Notes: generated by a model from the sequence alone, not told the origin. A DNA stretch of 64,000 nt from Cydia pomonella (GCF_033807575.1 NC_084710.1:22052357-22116356), one strand, 5' to 3'. Shown: positions 1 through 9,952, numbered from the stretch's first letter. A program made the numbers and translations.

Positions 1-169
1 CATTAATTCAATGTTAATGGTTTACTATAATTTAAAGTTCAAGAACTTAAACACAATAAACGTTCACCTCCATAGTTTTATATTCAAGTTCAACTCTCTT
101 ACATAAGTTTACAATTGTTTACGCCTAATAATAACTCTTTCACACTTGAAATTGTTACGAGGATTCAAC

Positions 170-290
170 TTCTCATTATACTGAATAGAAGTGGCCAAAG
201 ATCGGGATACATGGAGACCTTTGCAGGACGCCTTCACCTGTAAACACGGGGTTCTTGAATAATTTATAAAAAAAAAGAACAAATACTAAA
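170..290 (+). pseudogene. Possible LINE C-terminal end fragment
   Basis: One frame reads EVAKDRDTWRPLQDAF, which resembles the last residues of many lepidopteran non-LTR reverse transcriptases (pattern A-x-DR-x-x-W-x-x-L-x-x-AF). An in-frame stop lies just upstream, so this is only a remnant. Recognition rests on this short motif. Confidence 0.3.
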
Positions 291-559
291 AAAATTCAAG
301 ATTCAAGAAGTTATAAAAGCTTTAAAAAATCATTGGTTCTATAAAATACAATGTGGTGTGGTGTGGTAATATGCGTGTATAAATACTTAGCCGTGTTTTT
401 TTAATGCACTTGTATTTTACTTTTGTCGTATTCGACATGAAAAGTAGTGTTTAACACGGGTGAAGGGCACCATTTAAGTCTCTGACTGAAATGGTGTAAT
501 ACACCCTGGACAGAAATGAGTGCCTTTCATCCTTTGGTTAACAATCTACTATTGTTCTG

Positions 560-1078
560 CAGAAGTTGGCGCAGAGTTAGATTAAATGAATTCTATTGGT
601 GACGCAAAAAACAAGACTGCAATGTTCACAACTTTTGGATTTTAAGTCTCGACTCGAATTGTGGACTGCCAGCGTATTTTGGATCGGCTTGACTCCTTGG
701 CGCTGCGTAGAGATGACCTCGCTCTGCATTTTCTATCGCATGTATAACGGGGAGTGCTCCGAGGAATTGTACGGATTAATCCCTGCCGCTTCTTTTCGCC
801 ATCGCCCTACGCGACAACATTTCCATCCTTACCATTTAGATGGTTGGCAGTCCTCAACTGTGCGTTTCTCCAGAAACTTCCTGGCTCGCACAGCTAAACT
901 GTGGAATGAATCGCTTGCGGTATTTCCGGACCGATACAACCTTCAAACCTTCAAGAAAAGAGCGTACTCTCATCTTAAAGGCTGGCAACGCACTTACAAC
1001 TTCTCTGGTGTCTATGGGCAGCGGTAATCGCTTACCATCAGGTGATCCGTCTGCTCGTTTGCATCCTATATCATAAAA
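560..1078 (+). pseudogene. LINE reverse transcriptase C-terminus and 3' tail (family 1a)
   Basis: A 5'-truncated non-LTR retrotransposon copy. The frame ending at 1027 carries the pattern FYRMYNGECSEEL, then F-RHR, TVRFSRNFLARTAKLWNE, VFPDRYNLQTFKKR and HLKGWQ. This is the C-terminal end of a Jockey/CR1-type reverse transcriptase common in moth genomes. Upstream of about 715 the matching residues (LDSLALRRD) sit in another frame, so there is a frameshift. The tail (CGCTTACCATCAGGTGATCC, then TATCATAAAAAA) marks the 3' end near 1078. The same family recurs at 17824-18085. It is a dead copy: no endonuclease and no upstream palm motifs. Confidence 0.75.
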
Positions 1079-2284
1079 AAGTCAGTCAAGTCTTGTCAGG
1101 TGTCCTAAATACAAAGAGACCTTGCGCCAAAAATCTCACTACCGCTCATAACTTAGCATATTTGCCAATTACATAAATTTCTTCACCCGCTTTAATGAGC
1201 TCAAAAAGCATTCATTTCGACACGCAGAATCCTCATGATAATTTATTTCTGTAACCGTAATTAAATTACTGGTTACGCATCACTTTCGAAACTTTAAAAT
1301 ACATTTACTGTAGAATCGGCAATTGCTTTTCGATTTTAATTGGATTTCACAAATCAATCTCTCAACTCATCATTAACTTTGCTACTAAAATCAACCTTAT
1401 CAACTAGTAATAAAGTTCATTTTTAAACGCAGCTGTTCTATAAAGATGATGCTTTGTGAAAGTTATTTATACGATGATATAAACTACTTTGGTTACCGTG
1501 GTTGGGACATAACGAAATGCTTCGAAATGATACCGATTACAGTTTATGGTACTAGTTTTTTTGTAATACTAGTTCAAGTACAGTCAGCATCAATAGTGGC
1601 GGATGCAATAACGCACCAAAATTATCCGGCAGTCTGCCACCCTTTAATAATTTTCCAAAAAGCGATATGAATGAATGAATGAATGTTTTCTTTATTCAGG
1701 CAATAGACCAATTACATAATTTTAAAATAGAAATACAAATTAAAAAAAAAAAGAAAAAATACAGTAAAAATAAAATATAGTAAAAAAATACAGTCTTCTT
1801 CTTCTTCAACCTAGCGTTTTCCTAGCGCCAGGGTCCGCTTAAAAATACAGTAAAAATAAAAATACAATTAAAATAAAATAAATAAACACTAAAAACTACT
1901 TACGGTTCGGTTGCTGATGCGCGGACAACCAATGCAGGAAAAACACATTTTGGTAAATGTTCTCATTTACAGTCATAATTACTTGTGCCATACGACAAAA
2001 AAAAAAACTATTACTTATAGTTGAACGTTTAAATGTAACTCGTATTCGGTTTCTAATAATGACAAAGAAGTCAGGTACCCTGGCTTCAACAAACATCGCT
2101 GACGCACTGCAGTTGTCTACAGTTTGCGTTCAAAAGTGCTTGTCACACTCAAATTATTGTTCTACATACTCGTCAAAGTTTTTTCTATTAATTGATATTT
2201 TTTACTAGTTTATCTTTTTTTGTTATTGTTATTATTCTGTAGTATTATGGATTTGTAATGTTATTGTCATTGTAAAAGTTATTT
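1079..2284. other. AT-rich intergenic stretch with small repeat scraps
   Basis: No gene is recognised. At 1577 there is one end of the TACAGTCAGCATCAA MITE that is complete at 10541-10763. A (GAAT)n run lies at about 1668-1684, beside a LINE-like tail (TTCTTTATTCAGGC). The segment 1796-1842 resembles part of the SINE-C tail in minus orientation. The rest is AT-rich with no visible structure. Confidence 0.4.
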
Positions 2285-2835
2285 ACAGTACATATGGTGC
2301 TACTTTACCACACTAGTGCGAAAATTAGCATATTACGTTACTGTGTCGAACATTTAAAGGGCCATATGTACTGTAAAACGTTGTACGATACATGTGCGAA
2401 TAGGTAATTCGCAACTCGTGTCGATTTAAAACACTCCTTTCGGTCGTGTTTTAATTTATCGTCACTCGTTTCGAATTTCCTATTTTTCGCACTTGTATCG
2501 TAATGTACTATTACAGTACATATGGTGCTACTTTACCGCACTAGTGCGATAATTAGCACATTATGTAACTATGTCGAAAATGTAAATGTAAAGGAGGAGG
2601 AGGAAGGATGAAAAGACGGACATGACGAATCTATAAGGGTTTCGTTTTTTGCCATTTGGCTACGGAACCCTAAAAATGTTATACGATACATGTGCGAATA
2701 GGCGATTCGCAACTCGTGTCGATTTAAAACACACTCTTCTGTGGTGTTTTAATTTATCCCCACTCGTTGCGAATTTCCCTTTTTTCGCACTTGTGTCGTA
2801 ATGTACTATTGTTTAATTAACTGTATGTGTAGTAC
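2283..2835. mobile_element. Tandem palindromic repeat (TACAGTACATATGG family), two units
   Basis: The motif ACAGTACATATGGTGCTACT begins at about 2285 and again at about 2514, a period near 229 bp. Each unit continues with the paired motifs TTCGCAACTCGTGTCGAT and CACTCGTT(T/G)CGAATTTCC, which are inverted relative to one another, so a unit is itself palindromic. The second unit is interrupted at about 2595-2680 by a fragment of repeat R (GGCTACGGAACCCTAAAAA). Inverted copies occur at 26290-26475 and 45220-45805. Probably a foldback or MITE-type element. Confidence 0.6.
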
Positions 2836-3261
2836 ATATGGTGCTACAATACAGGTCTTAACAATTTGTATCGATTTTTAGTTGCTATTTTATTTGTATT
2901 TCTAAAACCATTTCTAATAATGAACTTACATTGTTTCAGGTAACTTCGTTCTTAATTATTTCTGTAAGTACGTAAATAAAATGCTACGGCAAGTAACGGA
3001 CGTCGCAATCAGTCAAAATAAATTGGATGATATTTAGCTCAATCGACTGACAGAGAGGTATTATGGTCTTCTGGGTTAACGAATTTGTACCTTTACAGTA
3101 TTGGCCATACTCTGCGTACTGATCGTGGTCCCGTAATAAAAATAAAAATAAAAATTATTTATTCTCAGACAATTAATACAGTCCATATTTGTTAGTATCA
3201 ACTTACAACCTATGTTATGTTACCTTCCGCACAATAAATGGCATAAATTAAATTAGGTAAC
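2836..3261. other. Unassigned flank of the BEL insertion
   Basis: AT-rich sequence with no gene or recognised repeat. It ends at the left target-duplication copy of the BEL element. Confidence 0.4.
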
Positions 3262-3266
3262 TTTAG

Positions 3267-3645
3267 TGTTCGGGCATTGTAATCTTTTAATATGAGGGTA
3301 AGTCGTTCCGGAGCAAATTCGGGGGTAGACAAGAAACCGACTGACGTTCTCCTCTCGGCTCGGGCGCGGCCTGCAACGCATGTCGTCTGTGCGCTATTTT
3401 TTTCCCAATATTCGGTATTTCGGTGTTTTCGGCGAACAATCAGTTTTGTGGTGCTTTGTATTGACCTCTCAAGGACCTGGAAGTGCTAGCTAGCTGAAGA
3501 AGGCCCAGGATCTTCAAAGTCATCGGAGTGTGCTCAAGGTTAGTGACTATATCCCATATTGAATGAGTGCAATGCCTGTCCAAAAGTTTTAATATGCTAG
3601 GGAACCTAGGACCAGCTGAGCTATCGAAGGGTTCATACGTGAACA
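3267..3645 (+). repeat. 5' LTR (379 bp)
   Basis: Starts TG and ends CA. It matches 9295-9673 base for base by eye, at a constant offset of 6028. It holds GGGTAAGT at about 3297, a good splice-donor match near the 5' end, but I see no AATAAA and no clear TATA box. Promoter and poly(A) functions are expected from its position, not from recognised motifs. Confidence 0.95.
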
Positions 3646-3653
3646 TAAAATTT

Positions 3654-3671
3654 TGGTCCTTCGAACCGGAT
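3654..3671 (+). promoter_or_regulatory. Candidate tRNA primer-binding site
   Basis: TGGTCCTTCGAACCGGAT begins 8 nt after the LTR end. The leading TGG pairs with the universal tRNA 3' CCA, and TTCGAACC pairs with a T-arm sequence (GGTTCGAA), so minus-strand synthesis would prime here. I do not assign the tRNA. Confidence 0.8.
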
Positions 3672-3809
3672 AGGTTTTCATAAAAAGGCGTTTAGCTTAG
3701 GGCAGCCATCTTGTAACGGTAAAATCCTTGTCCAAGAAGGCACATTTTGTTTTGTCATTCATTCATTTCGGTTTAACTAAATAAATTCTTAAAAGTAATA
3801 TCGGTTAAG

Positions 3810-5354
3810 ATGGCTAAGATTTTCGCCAGTAAATTTAAAGTTAAATACGATTGGTTTAAAAATACTTTGCAAATAATTAGCAGCAAAAGTTATAGTTCTA
3901 CCGTAATTTCGGCACGGTTACGTAAATTAGAGGAATATTTTAATGCGTTAACGGAAGCGTATGAAAATATATTATGTGCAGAACTGAGCGAGGATATTGT
4001 TGCTAGCTATGATGAAAAATATAAGGAGGCCACAGATGCCTACAATCAGATAGATGCGGTGGCGGCGGCCTATCCTAACTTGGACGGTACCCACTTGCCA
4101 ACGGAGAGCGTTGCTTCATCACGGCTACCTCGGATTAATTTAACATCCTTTGACGGCGACGTATTTTCATGGACGAGCTTTATTAGCCTGTTTACCTCAC
4201 TAGTTTTGTCGCGCAAAGATATTTCTAAAACGGAGAAATTTCATTACCTATTTTCTAATTTAGAGAAAGAACCACAAACGCTGATAAGGCATCTGCCTAT
4301 GATAGATAGTTCATTAGATACGGCCATGGATATTCTCAAGGCTCGTTATGAAAATAAACGGTTGCAGGCGGATTCATACATTTCTCGGGTCTTGCATTTA
4401 CCGGTCCTTAACAAAAGTTTGGGCCTTAGGGCAAAAATCTTAAATCCATTGTTAGAATCGACGCGGGCTTTAAAAAATCTCGGCCTTCCGGTGGAGCAAT
4501 GGAGCTATATGTTGTTGCATATAAGTCTGACGAAGTTACCTTTAGATATTAAGACACGGTTTGAACAAAAATACGGCGGTAATAACTTGGAGTTACCTAC
4601 TTTCGATCAGTTAATGGAATTTCTACAGAACGAGTGCAGATTAATAGACACGGCTTCGGCGGAACCAGTATTGACTTGCAACGACCACGCACGTAAACCC
4701 GGTCGTTCGGTGCATGTGACAGAGCGCAATAACAATAATAATAATCATCATAAGTCGGAATGGTCGAATACGCGTAACAACAATTCACATAAGGCTGCTA
4801 ACTGTGCGTACTGTCAATTATCGGGCCACAATATAAATAATTGTTATAAGTTCGCAGATATATCTACCTACAATCGCAAGGATTGGGTAAAAAATAATGG
4901 GTTATGTTTTCGATGCTTTGGGAATCATACGGCGGCCGCGTGTACTCGGCAAGTACCATGTAATCGATGTGGTAACGCAGGTCACGATAAGTTACTTTGT
5001 ACAATGTCCATTGCGCGCTCAGACCCGCCGGTGGATAATGAGCAGCGTTCGAGACACGCGTTGGTTAGTTCGCAACGCAATGATTACGGGGGCGGTCGGC
5101 GTTCACCGAATGGACATTATCGCGATGATCGAATGCACCGACCCTCCAGTTCTTCGGATAATGGAGTTGATAGTCGTATGCGTAAATTAATGAGTAGTTA
5201 CGAATGTGACAATGCGGCTGGTAACACAACGGAACGTAACGATCGGCGAAGTTCGGAATCGGGAAATCGGGAGTCGGACCGTTCAATTTCTAGGAGTGCG
5301 CAAAATTCGGGTAATCACCGTAACTTGCGCTCTCAGAATGGTTTTCAGCAATAG
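3810..5354 (+). CDS. gag: Gag polyprotein of the BEL element (514 aa)
   Basis: Structural protein that would form the cytoplasmic particle and package the element RNA. Residues about 105-250 (LPRINLTSFDGD, then KFHYLFSNLE) match the DUF1759 Gag region of BEL/Pao elements. Three zinc knuckles follow at about 332-345 (C-x2-C-x4-H-x4-C), 366-378 (C-x2-C-x3-H-x4-C) and 384-397 (C-x2-C-x4-H-x4-C), which bind nucleic acid. An Asn/His-rich spacer (about 311-319) precedes them, and a polar Arg/Ser/Asn-rich tail closes the protein. The first ATG of the frame, 164 nt after the LTR, is taken as start. The frame ends at UAG 5352-5354 and stays open into pol in the same frame. No breaks are visible. Confidence 0.93.
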   Translation: MAKIFASKFKVKYDWFKNTLQIISSKSYSSTVISARLRKLEEYFNALTEAYENILCAELSEDIVASYDEKYKEATDAYNQIDAVAAAYPNLDGTHLPTESVASSRLPRINLTSFDGDVFSWTSFISLFTSLVLSRKDISKTEKFHYLFSNLEKEPQTLIRHLPMIDSSLDTAMDILKARYENKRLQADSYISRVLHLPVLNKSLGLRAKILNPLLESTRALKNLGLPVEQWSYMLLHISLTKLPLDIKTRFEQKYGGNNLELPTFDQLMEFLQNECRLIDTASAEPVLTCNDHARKPGRSVHVTERNNNNNNHHKSEWSNTRNNNSHKAANCAYCQLSGHNINNCYKFADISTYNRKDWVKNNGLCFRCFGNHTAAACTRQVPCNRCGNAGHDKLLCTMSIARSDPPVDNEQRSRHALVSSQRNDYGGGRRSPNGHYRDDRMHRPSSSSDNGVDSRMRKLMSSYECDNAAGNTTERNDRRSSESGNRESDRSISRSAQNSGNHRNLRSQNGFQQ

Positions 5355-5360
5355 CAATTA
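5349..5360 (+). promoter_or_regulatory. Predicted stop-codon readthrough signal between gag and pol
   Basis: Codons are CAA-UAG-CAA-UUA. The 3' context UAG-CAA-UUA is the tobacco mosaic virus type I leaky context (consensus UAG-CAR-YYA), and even the preceding CAA is the same. Gag and pol are in the same frame (frame of 3810 and 5463), so decoding UAG as an amino acid would give one gag-pol protein. No frameshift heptamer is needed. Readthrough itself is inferred. Confidence 0.75.
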
Positions 5361-8300
5361 CAGTGTTGTAATGTCGCTTCGGTACCACAATTAGTAAATA
5401 ATATTATTCTACCTACGGTTGTTATCGAAGTCAAATCGGCTACTGGTAACTTTGTTCAGTGTTTGGCTCTTTTGGATTTGGGAAGTCAAAGTACATTAAT
5501 AAAAAGTGATTTGGTAGCATGCTTGGGATTGAAGCGACATTACTGTAAAACACCTCTATCAGGTGTCGGAGAATTACCTTATAATGACGGAACCCACATT
5601 GTTGAGTTTCATTTTAAATCGGAAAATAAGAAATGTTTACTATCAGCCACGGCGGTTATATTAAAAAGGCTTACCTCGTATTTGGTTCGTAGGTTACGGA
5701 CGTTATCGGCAACAGTTAAACTTTCGGGCGGTGATCATAACATGAAACATATCGACGTCATTTTCGGATGTGACGTTTTAGGTAAAATTTTGACCGGTGA
5801 AATAATCGATCTAGGTTCGGGCGGCCCGTACGCTTTAGGTACGATTTTTGATTTTGCGGTTTTCGGTCCGGCGCGGTCGGCGGATTTTTATGATTCGGAG
5901 TCTACTTGTGATAATAATAATTATGTCGGTATCACGCTTATCGAAACTGTTGAAAGGTTCTGGCGGTCAGAGGAACCACCGTCGGCGACCATAATGAATC
6001 CGGCGGATTTAGAATGTGAAAACTTGTTTACGACTACTACGTCGCGGGGTTTGGATGGTAAATATACTGTTCGATTACCATTAATATTAGGTCATCAGCA
6101 GCTAGGTGACTCTAAGGAAGTTGCGTTACGACGTTTCTTGGCCATAGAACGTCGAATGAAACGGCAACCGGAATATCGAGCTAAATATGTAGAATTTATG
6201 TCGGAATATTTACAACTCGGCCATATGGCGGTTTCGGCTTTTGATACTGAGTCGAAACAAGAACATTATTTTTTATGCCACCATGGAGTGTTCAAAAAAT
6301 CTGGGGATGAACGGATTCGTGTTGTTTTTAGTGGTAGCGTTCAAACTACGACAGGCGTATCACTAAATGATTGTTTATATTCGGGGCCAAGATTACAAAG
6401 TGACATTACGGTGATCATAAATAACTTTCGTTTGCCACGGTTTGTTTTTACCACGGATGTAAAGATGATGTTTCGACAAACATGGGTACATGCGGACGAT
6501 CGGAAATATCAACTTATATTCTGGCGTGCGTCACCTGACGAGCCGCTGCTTATTTATGAATTAACGACAAACACTTACGGTTTAAAATCTAGTCCTTTTG
6601 TCGCTATCCGGTGTTTACATCAGTTGGCTAACGATGAGGAAAATAGATATCCTCGCGCATCGGCATTGCTACGTAATAATAGCTATGTAGACGATCTCAA
6701 CGGCGGAGCCGACACGTTGGAGGAGGCGCTGTCCTTACGGAATGAGCTGGTATCTCTTATGAATACGGCCGGCTACGGCCTTAGGAAATGGGCATCTAAT
6801 GATGTCAGACTATTAGATGGGTTACCGGTAGATCACCTCGAAACTCCTCATTCGTTTGACCCTGACATGGACGGTTCTAGTTTCATCAAGGTTTTAGGGA
6901 TCCAATGGGATCCAAAATATGACGTATTTACCTATCGACTTAGTCTGCCGGATCCAGGAGTAATTACTCGGCGATCTATCTTATCTTTATCGGCGCGGCT
7001 TTATGACCCTTTGGGGTGGGTATGTCCGGTTGTATTTCGAATTAAATTACTATTGCAAACTCTTCTTGGTACCTTTGACAATTCACGCAAGGTCGAATGG
7101 GACGCTCCGGTACCAGAAGAGGTAAAACAAAAATGGCAAGAGATATTATCGGACTTACCTAATCTGCGAAGAGTATCAATACCTAGGTGTCTCAAGTTTG
7201 ATAACAATGCTACATATTCAATTCACGGGTTTTCGGACGGCTCATCACTCGGTTTCTCAGCGGCGGTTTACTTACGATCGGTTAACACAGACGGGACGGT
7301 CCTCGTGCGGCTACTCATGGCGAAATCTCGATTAGCTCCATTGAGGACTAAGCACACAATTCCGAAGAAGGAATTAAATGGAGCGGTTTTATTGGCTACT
7401 CTTATTAACCATCTCACCTCCTCGTTAGAGCGTGATATAAGGTTAAGTGAAGTAATCGCTTGGTGTGACAGTACCATTGTTTTAGCGTGGTTAAAAACCC
7501 CGCCATACAAATTACAAGTATATGAAGGAAATCGAGTTTCACAAATAATAACCTCCAAATCAGCTATCATTTGGCGACATGTCCCAAGTGAATTAAATTG
7601 CGCGGATGTCGCGTCGCGCGGATCCACGGCGAAAGAATTGCTGCAGCACCCGCTATGGTGGGAGCCGTGTTGGCTGCGAGACACCCCTGACCATTGGCCT
7701 GGTCAGTGCTCGGATTTCCCGGCGGATATGCTACCCGGTATACGGACCACTTCGGTTAACGTTTGCACTTTATCGGTTTCGGATTTTGACTTAATGGATC
7801 GGTTTAGTTCATTTGAAAAGCTAATACACGTCACGGCTTATTTACTACGGTTTATTCGGCATTGCAAAAATAAGGATAATAAATGCGGTAATATTCATAT
7901 ATCAGTTTCGGAGCGCAGGGACGCTACTACATGTTTAATACGGTTAGTACAAGATCGGCATTATAAGTCAGAGACGGCCTTATTACGGGAAAATAAACAG
8001 ATAAACAATGCATTACGGCGGCTAAATCTGTTTTTAGATAAAAACAATTTAATTCGGGTCGGCGGTAGAATTGATGCGTCCGGACTGCCATATAACGCGC
8101 GGCATCCAATTTTGTTACCGGGCAAAAATCGGTTTACGGAACTATTAGTTACTCATTATCACAAGGTATATTGCCACATCGGGGCAAACTCACTTGAATC
8201 TATTTTATCCTGGACATACTGGATAGTCGCCGCGCGGCGGGTAACGAGGAGTGTAACCTTCAAATGTATAGCGTGTTATAAAGCCCGGCCGCGATCGGTG

Positions 8301-8840
8301 CAACCTTTCATGGCGGACTTACCCCCCGATCGGGTAAAATGCACACGAGCATTTCTCGGCACGGCAACAGATTTCGGCGGTCCATTTTACATAAAATCTA
8401 GTAGCCTTCGTAATGCAAAAATAGAGAAGTGTTTCCTTTGCATATTTGTTTGCCTAAGTACTAAGGCTGTCCACTTGGAAGTAGTTAGTCAATTGTCGGT
8501 TGAGGCCTTCGTTGCGGCGCTTACGCGTTTCGTATCTCGGCGTGGACTACCAAATTTATTGCGGTCAGATTGTGGTACAAATTATACGGGCACTAACAAA
8601 TACTTAAAGGAACTGTACTCGTTCCTGCGGCAAAAACAACCTGAGATTGACCGGGAATGTGTTAAGCGCGAGATTAAGTGGCTCTTTAATGCACCGTCAA
8701 GTCCAAATCACGGCGGCTTATTCGAGGCGGCAATTAAGTCTGCAAAGACTCATTGTAGGCGTGTGCTTGGTGAAGCTCGTCTCACATTTGAACAACTGGC
8801 GACCTTTTTCTCCAGGGTTGAAGCGGTGATGAATTCATGA
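5355..8840 (+). CDS. pol: Pol polyprotein: protease, reverse transcriptase, RNase H, integrase core
   Basis: No ATG is needed if made by readthrough; translation would enter at 5355. Protease: LLDLGSQSTLI at about 5466-5500 (D-x-G-S-Q, as in DUF1758 proteases), then DVIFGCDVLG. Reverse transcriptase: TTDVKMMFRQ (motif A aspartate) and YVDD at 6684-6695. RNase H: HGFSDGSS, PKKELNGA, AWCDST and NCADVASRG supply the D-E-D-D residues. Integrase: zinc-binding H-H-C-C (HYHKVYCH, CIAC), then catalytic D in TDFGGPF (8370), D in RSDCGTNY (8568) and E in GGLFEAAI (8724). All catalytic residues expected are present. The frame is cut by TGA at 8838-8840, which removes the C-terminal domain found in the next 423 nt. 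DNA copying and the DDE core could still work; the full enzyme is probably impaired. Confidence 0.93.
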   Translation, partial: QLQCCNVASVPQLVNNIILPTVVIEVKSATGNFVQCLALLDLGSQSTLIKSDLVACLGLKRHYCKTPLSGVGELPYNDGTHIVEFHFKSENKKCLLSATAVILKRLTSYLVRRLRTLSATVKLSGGDHNMKHIDVIFGCDVLGKILTGEIIDLGSGGPYALGTIFDFAVFGPARSADFYDSESTCDNNNYVGITLIETVERFWRSEEPPSATIMNPADLECENLFTTTTSRGLDGKYTVRLPLILGHQQLGDSKEVALRRFLAIERRMKRQPEYRAKYVEFMSEYLQLGHMAVSAFDTESKQEHYFLCHHGVFKKSGDERIRVVFSGSVQTTTGVSLNDCLYSGPRLQSDITVIINNFRLPRFVFTTDVKMMFRQTWVHADDRKYQLIFWRASPDEPLLIYELTTNTYGLKSSPFVAIRCLHQLANDEENRYPRASALLRNNSYVDDLNGGADTLEEALSLRNELVSLMNTAGYGLRKWASNDVRLLDGLPVDHLETPHSFDPDMDGSSFIKVLGIQWDPKYDVFTYRLSLPDPGVITRRSILSLSARLYDPLGWVCPVVFRIKLLLQTLLGTFDNSRKVEWDAPVPEEVKQKWQEILSDLPNLRRVSIPRCLKFDNNATYSIHGFSDGSSLGFSAAVYLRSVNTDGTVLVRLLMAKSRLAPLRTKHTIPKKELNGAVLLATLINHLTSSLERDIRLSEVIAWCDSTIVLAWLKTPPYKLQVYEGNRVSQIITSKSAIIWRHVPSELNCADVASRGSTAKELLQHPLWWEPCWLRDTPDHWPGQCSDFPADMLPGIRTTSVNVCTLSVSDFDLMDRFSSFEKLIHVTAYLLRFIRHCKNKDNKCGNIHISVSERRDATTCLIRLVQDRHYKSETALLRENKQINNALRRLNLFLDKNNLIRVGGRIDASGLPYNARHPILLPGKNRFTELLVTHYHKVYCHIGANSLESILSWTYWIVAARRVTRSVTFKCIACYKARPRSVQPFMADLPPDRVKCTRAFLGTATDFGGPFYIKSSSLRNAKIEKCFLCIFVCLSTKAVHLEVVSQLSVEAFVAALTRFVSRRGLPNLLRSDCGTNYTGTNKYLKELYSFLRQKQPEIDRECVKREIKWLFNAPSSPNHGGLFEAAIKSAKTHCRRVLGEARLTFEQLATFFSRVEAVMNS

Positions 8841-9263
8841 CCATTATGCCCTCTAAGTTCGGATCCGGCTGATCTAAGTGTATTGACTCCAGGTAGTTTT
8901 TTGATAGGGGAACCTTTAGTAGCGCTCCCGGAATACCCGTATACGGAAGTTAAGGAATCCCGTTTATCTCAGTTCCAACGGATACAAAAGATGACCCAAC
9001 ATTTCTGGATACGGTTTAAAAATGAGTATCTTCATACCCTTCAGCAACGCTATAAATGGACCTCTCATACGGAACCACCTAAATTAAACGATTTAGTATT
9101 GATAAAAGAAGATAATTTAGTCGCGCTTAATTGGAGGCGCGGACGTATAGTTAGGCTGCTGCCAGCTAAGGATGGAATCGTTCGCGTTGTTGAAGTTAAA
9201 ACACAAAACGGTGTCTTATTAAGACCCGTTTCCAAACTCTGTAGGCTACCTATAGAAGATTAG
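8841..9263 (+). pseudogene. Detached C-terminal part of pol (DUF5641-like)
   Basis: Same frame as pol, separated from it by the single TGA at 8838. It encodes about 140 residues: LTPGSFLIGEPL, FWIRFKNEYL-LQQR-KW, LNDLVLIKEDN, NWRRGRIVRL, and VRVVEVKT ending at a TAG at 9261. This is the DUF5641 region that normally follows the integrase core in BEL/Pao pol. It has no start of its own and would be made only if the TGA were suppressed. No other lesion is seen in it. Confidence 0.85.
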
Positions 9264-9283
9264 GAACCAAGGAGGCCTTGGTT

Positions 9284-9294
9284 AGGCGGGGGGA
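9284..9294 (+). promoter_or_regulatory. Polypurine tract before the 3' LTR
   Basis: A short run AGGCGGGGGGA abuts the 3' LTR start (TG at 9295). It is purine except for one C. This is where plus-strand synthesis would prime. Confidence 0.75.
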
Positions 9295-9673
9295 TGTTCG
9301 GGCATTGTAATCTTTTAATATGAGGGTAAGTCGTTCCGGAGCAAATTCGGGGGTAGACAAGAAACCGACTGACGTTCTCCTCTCGGCTCGGGCGCGGCCT
9401 GCAACGCATGTCGTCTGTGCGCTATTTTTTTCCCAATATTCGGTATTTCGGTGTTTTCGGCGAACAATCAGTTTTGTGGTGCTTTGTATTGACCTCTCAA
9501 GGACCTGGAAGTGCTAGCTAGCTGAAGAAGGCCCAGGATCTTCAAAGTCATCGGAGTGTGCTCAAGGTTAGTGACTATATCCCATATTGAATGAGTGCAA
9601 TGCCTGTCCAAAAGTTTTAATATGCTAGGGAACCTAGGACCAGCTGAGCTATCGAAGGGTTCATACGTGAACA
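9295..9673 (+). repeat. 3' LTR (379 bp)
   Basis: Identical by eye to 3267-3645. Followed by the right TTTAG target duplication at 9674-9678. Confidence 0.95.
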
Positions 9674-9678
9674 TTTAG

Positions 9679-9944
9679 ATTGCTGATTATCTTGGCCGAT
9701 TTACCGAACTGCACGTTTGTGAACATGCAATTCGATAAATCGTCCCAAAATACCGGAATCTAACCGCTCGGCTATCATTTTCAGGATCCCGTTGGTGCTC
9801 CCGCGTATACGGTGTACCACTGATGCATTCGTTTTTCAATAAAAGCTGCATAATAAAACATACTGAACAGCTTATATTATGGAACCACTGCACTGCGAAA
9901 ATCGTGATAAAAATGTATATCGCTGGTGGTTAAAATTTCACCCT
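9679..9944. other. Right flank of the BEL insertion, unassigned
   Basis: No gene or known repeat is recognised between the BEL target duplication and the next MITE. Confidence 0.4.
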
Positions 9945-9952
9945 GTATATAG

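Larger units (their letters stand above)
3262..9678 (+). mobile_element. Complete BEL/Pao-type LTR retrotransposon with target duplications
   Basis: The element runs from LTR start TGTTCGGG (3267) to LTR end GTGAACA (9673), about 6.4 kb. It is flanked on both sides by TTTAG (3262-3266 and 9674-9678), a 5-bp target duplication as expected for BEL/Pao integrases. Order inside: LTR, primer-binding site, gag, pol (protease, reverse transcriptase, RNase H, integrase), purine tract, LTR. There is no env: only about 31 bp separate the pol stop from the 3' LTR. The two LTRs appear identical, so insertion was recent. The class call rests on the DUF1759-like Gag, the DUF1758-like protease, the YVDD reverse transcriptase and the DUF5641-like C-terminus, a set typical of BEL/Pao. 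Confidence 0.95.

Noticed and set aside
3292..3489. Open frames inside both LTRs (65 and 68 aa, repeated at 9320-9674)
   Set aside because: They occur only because the LTRs are identical; no domain, and they overlap in opposite strands. Treated as chance frames.
4597..5286. Minus-strand and alternative-frame open frames within gag and pol
   Set aside because: They lie wholly inside the strong gag-pol frame and show no motifs; shadows.
5463..5465. Start codon for pol at 5463
   Set aside because: The codon there is TTG, not ATG, and the frame is open upstream to the gag UAG. Readthrough from gag fits better than an independent start.
9264..9294. Possible env-like third gene in the BEL element
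   Set aside because: Only about 31 bp lie between the pol stop and the 3' LTR; no room for an env.
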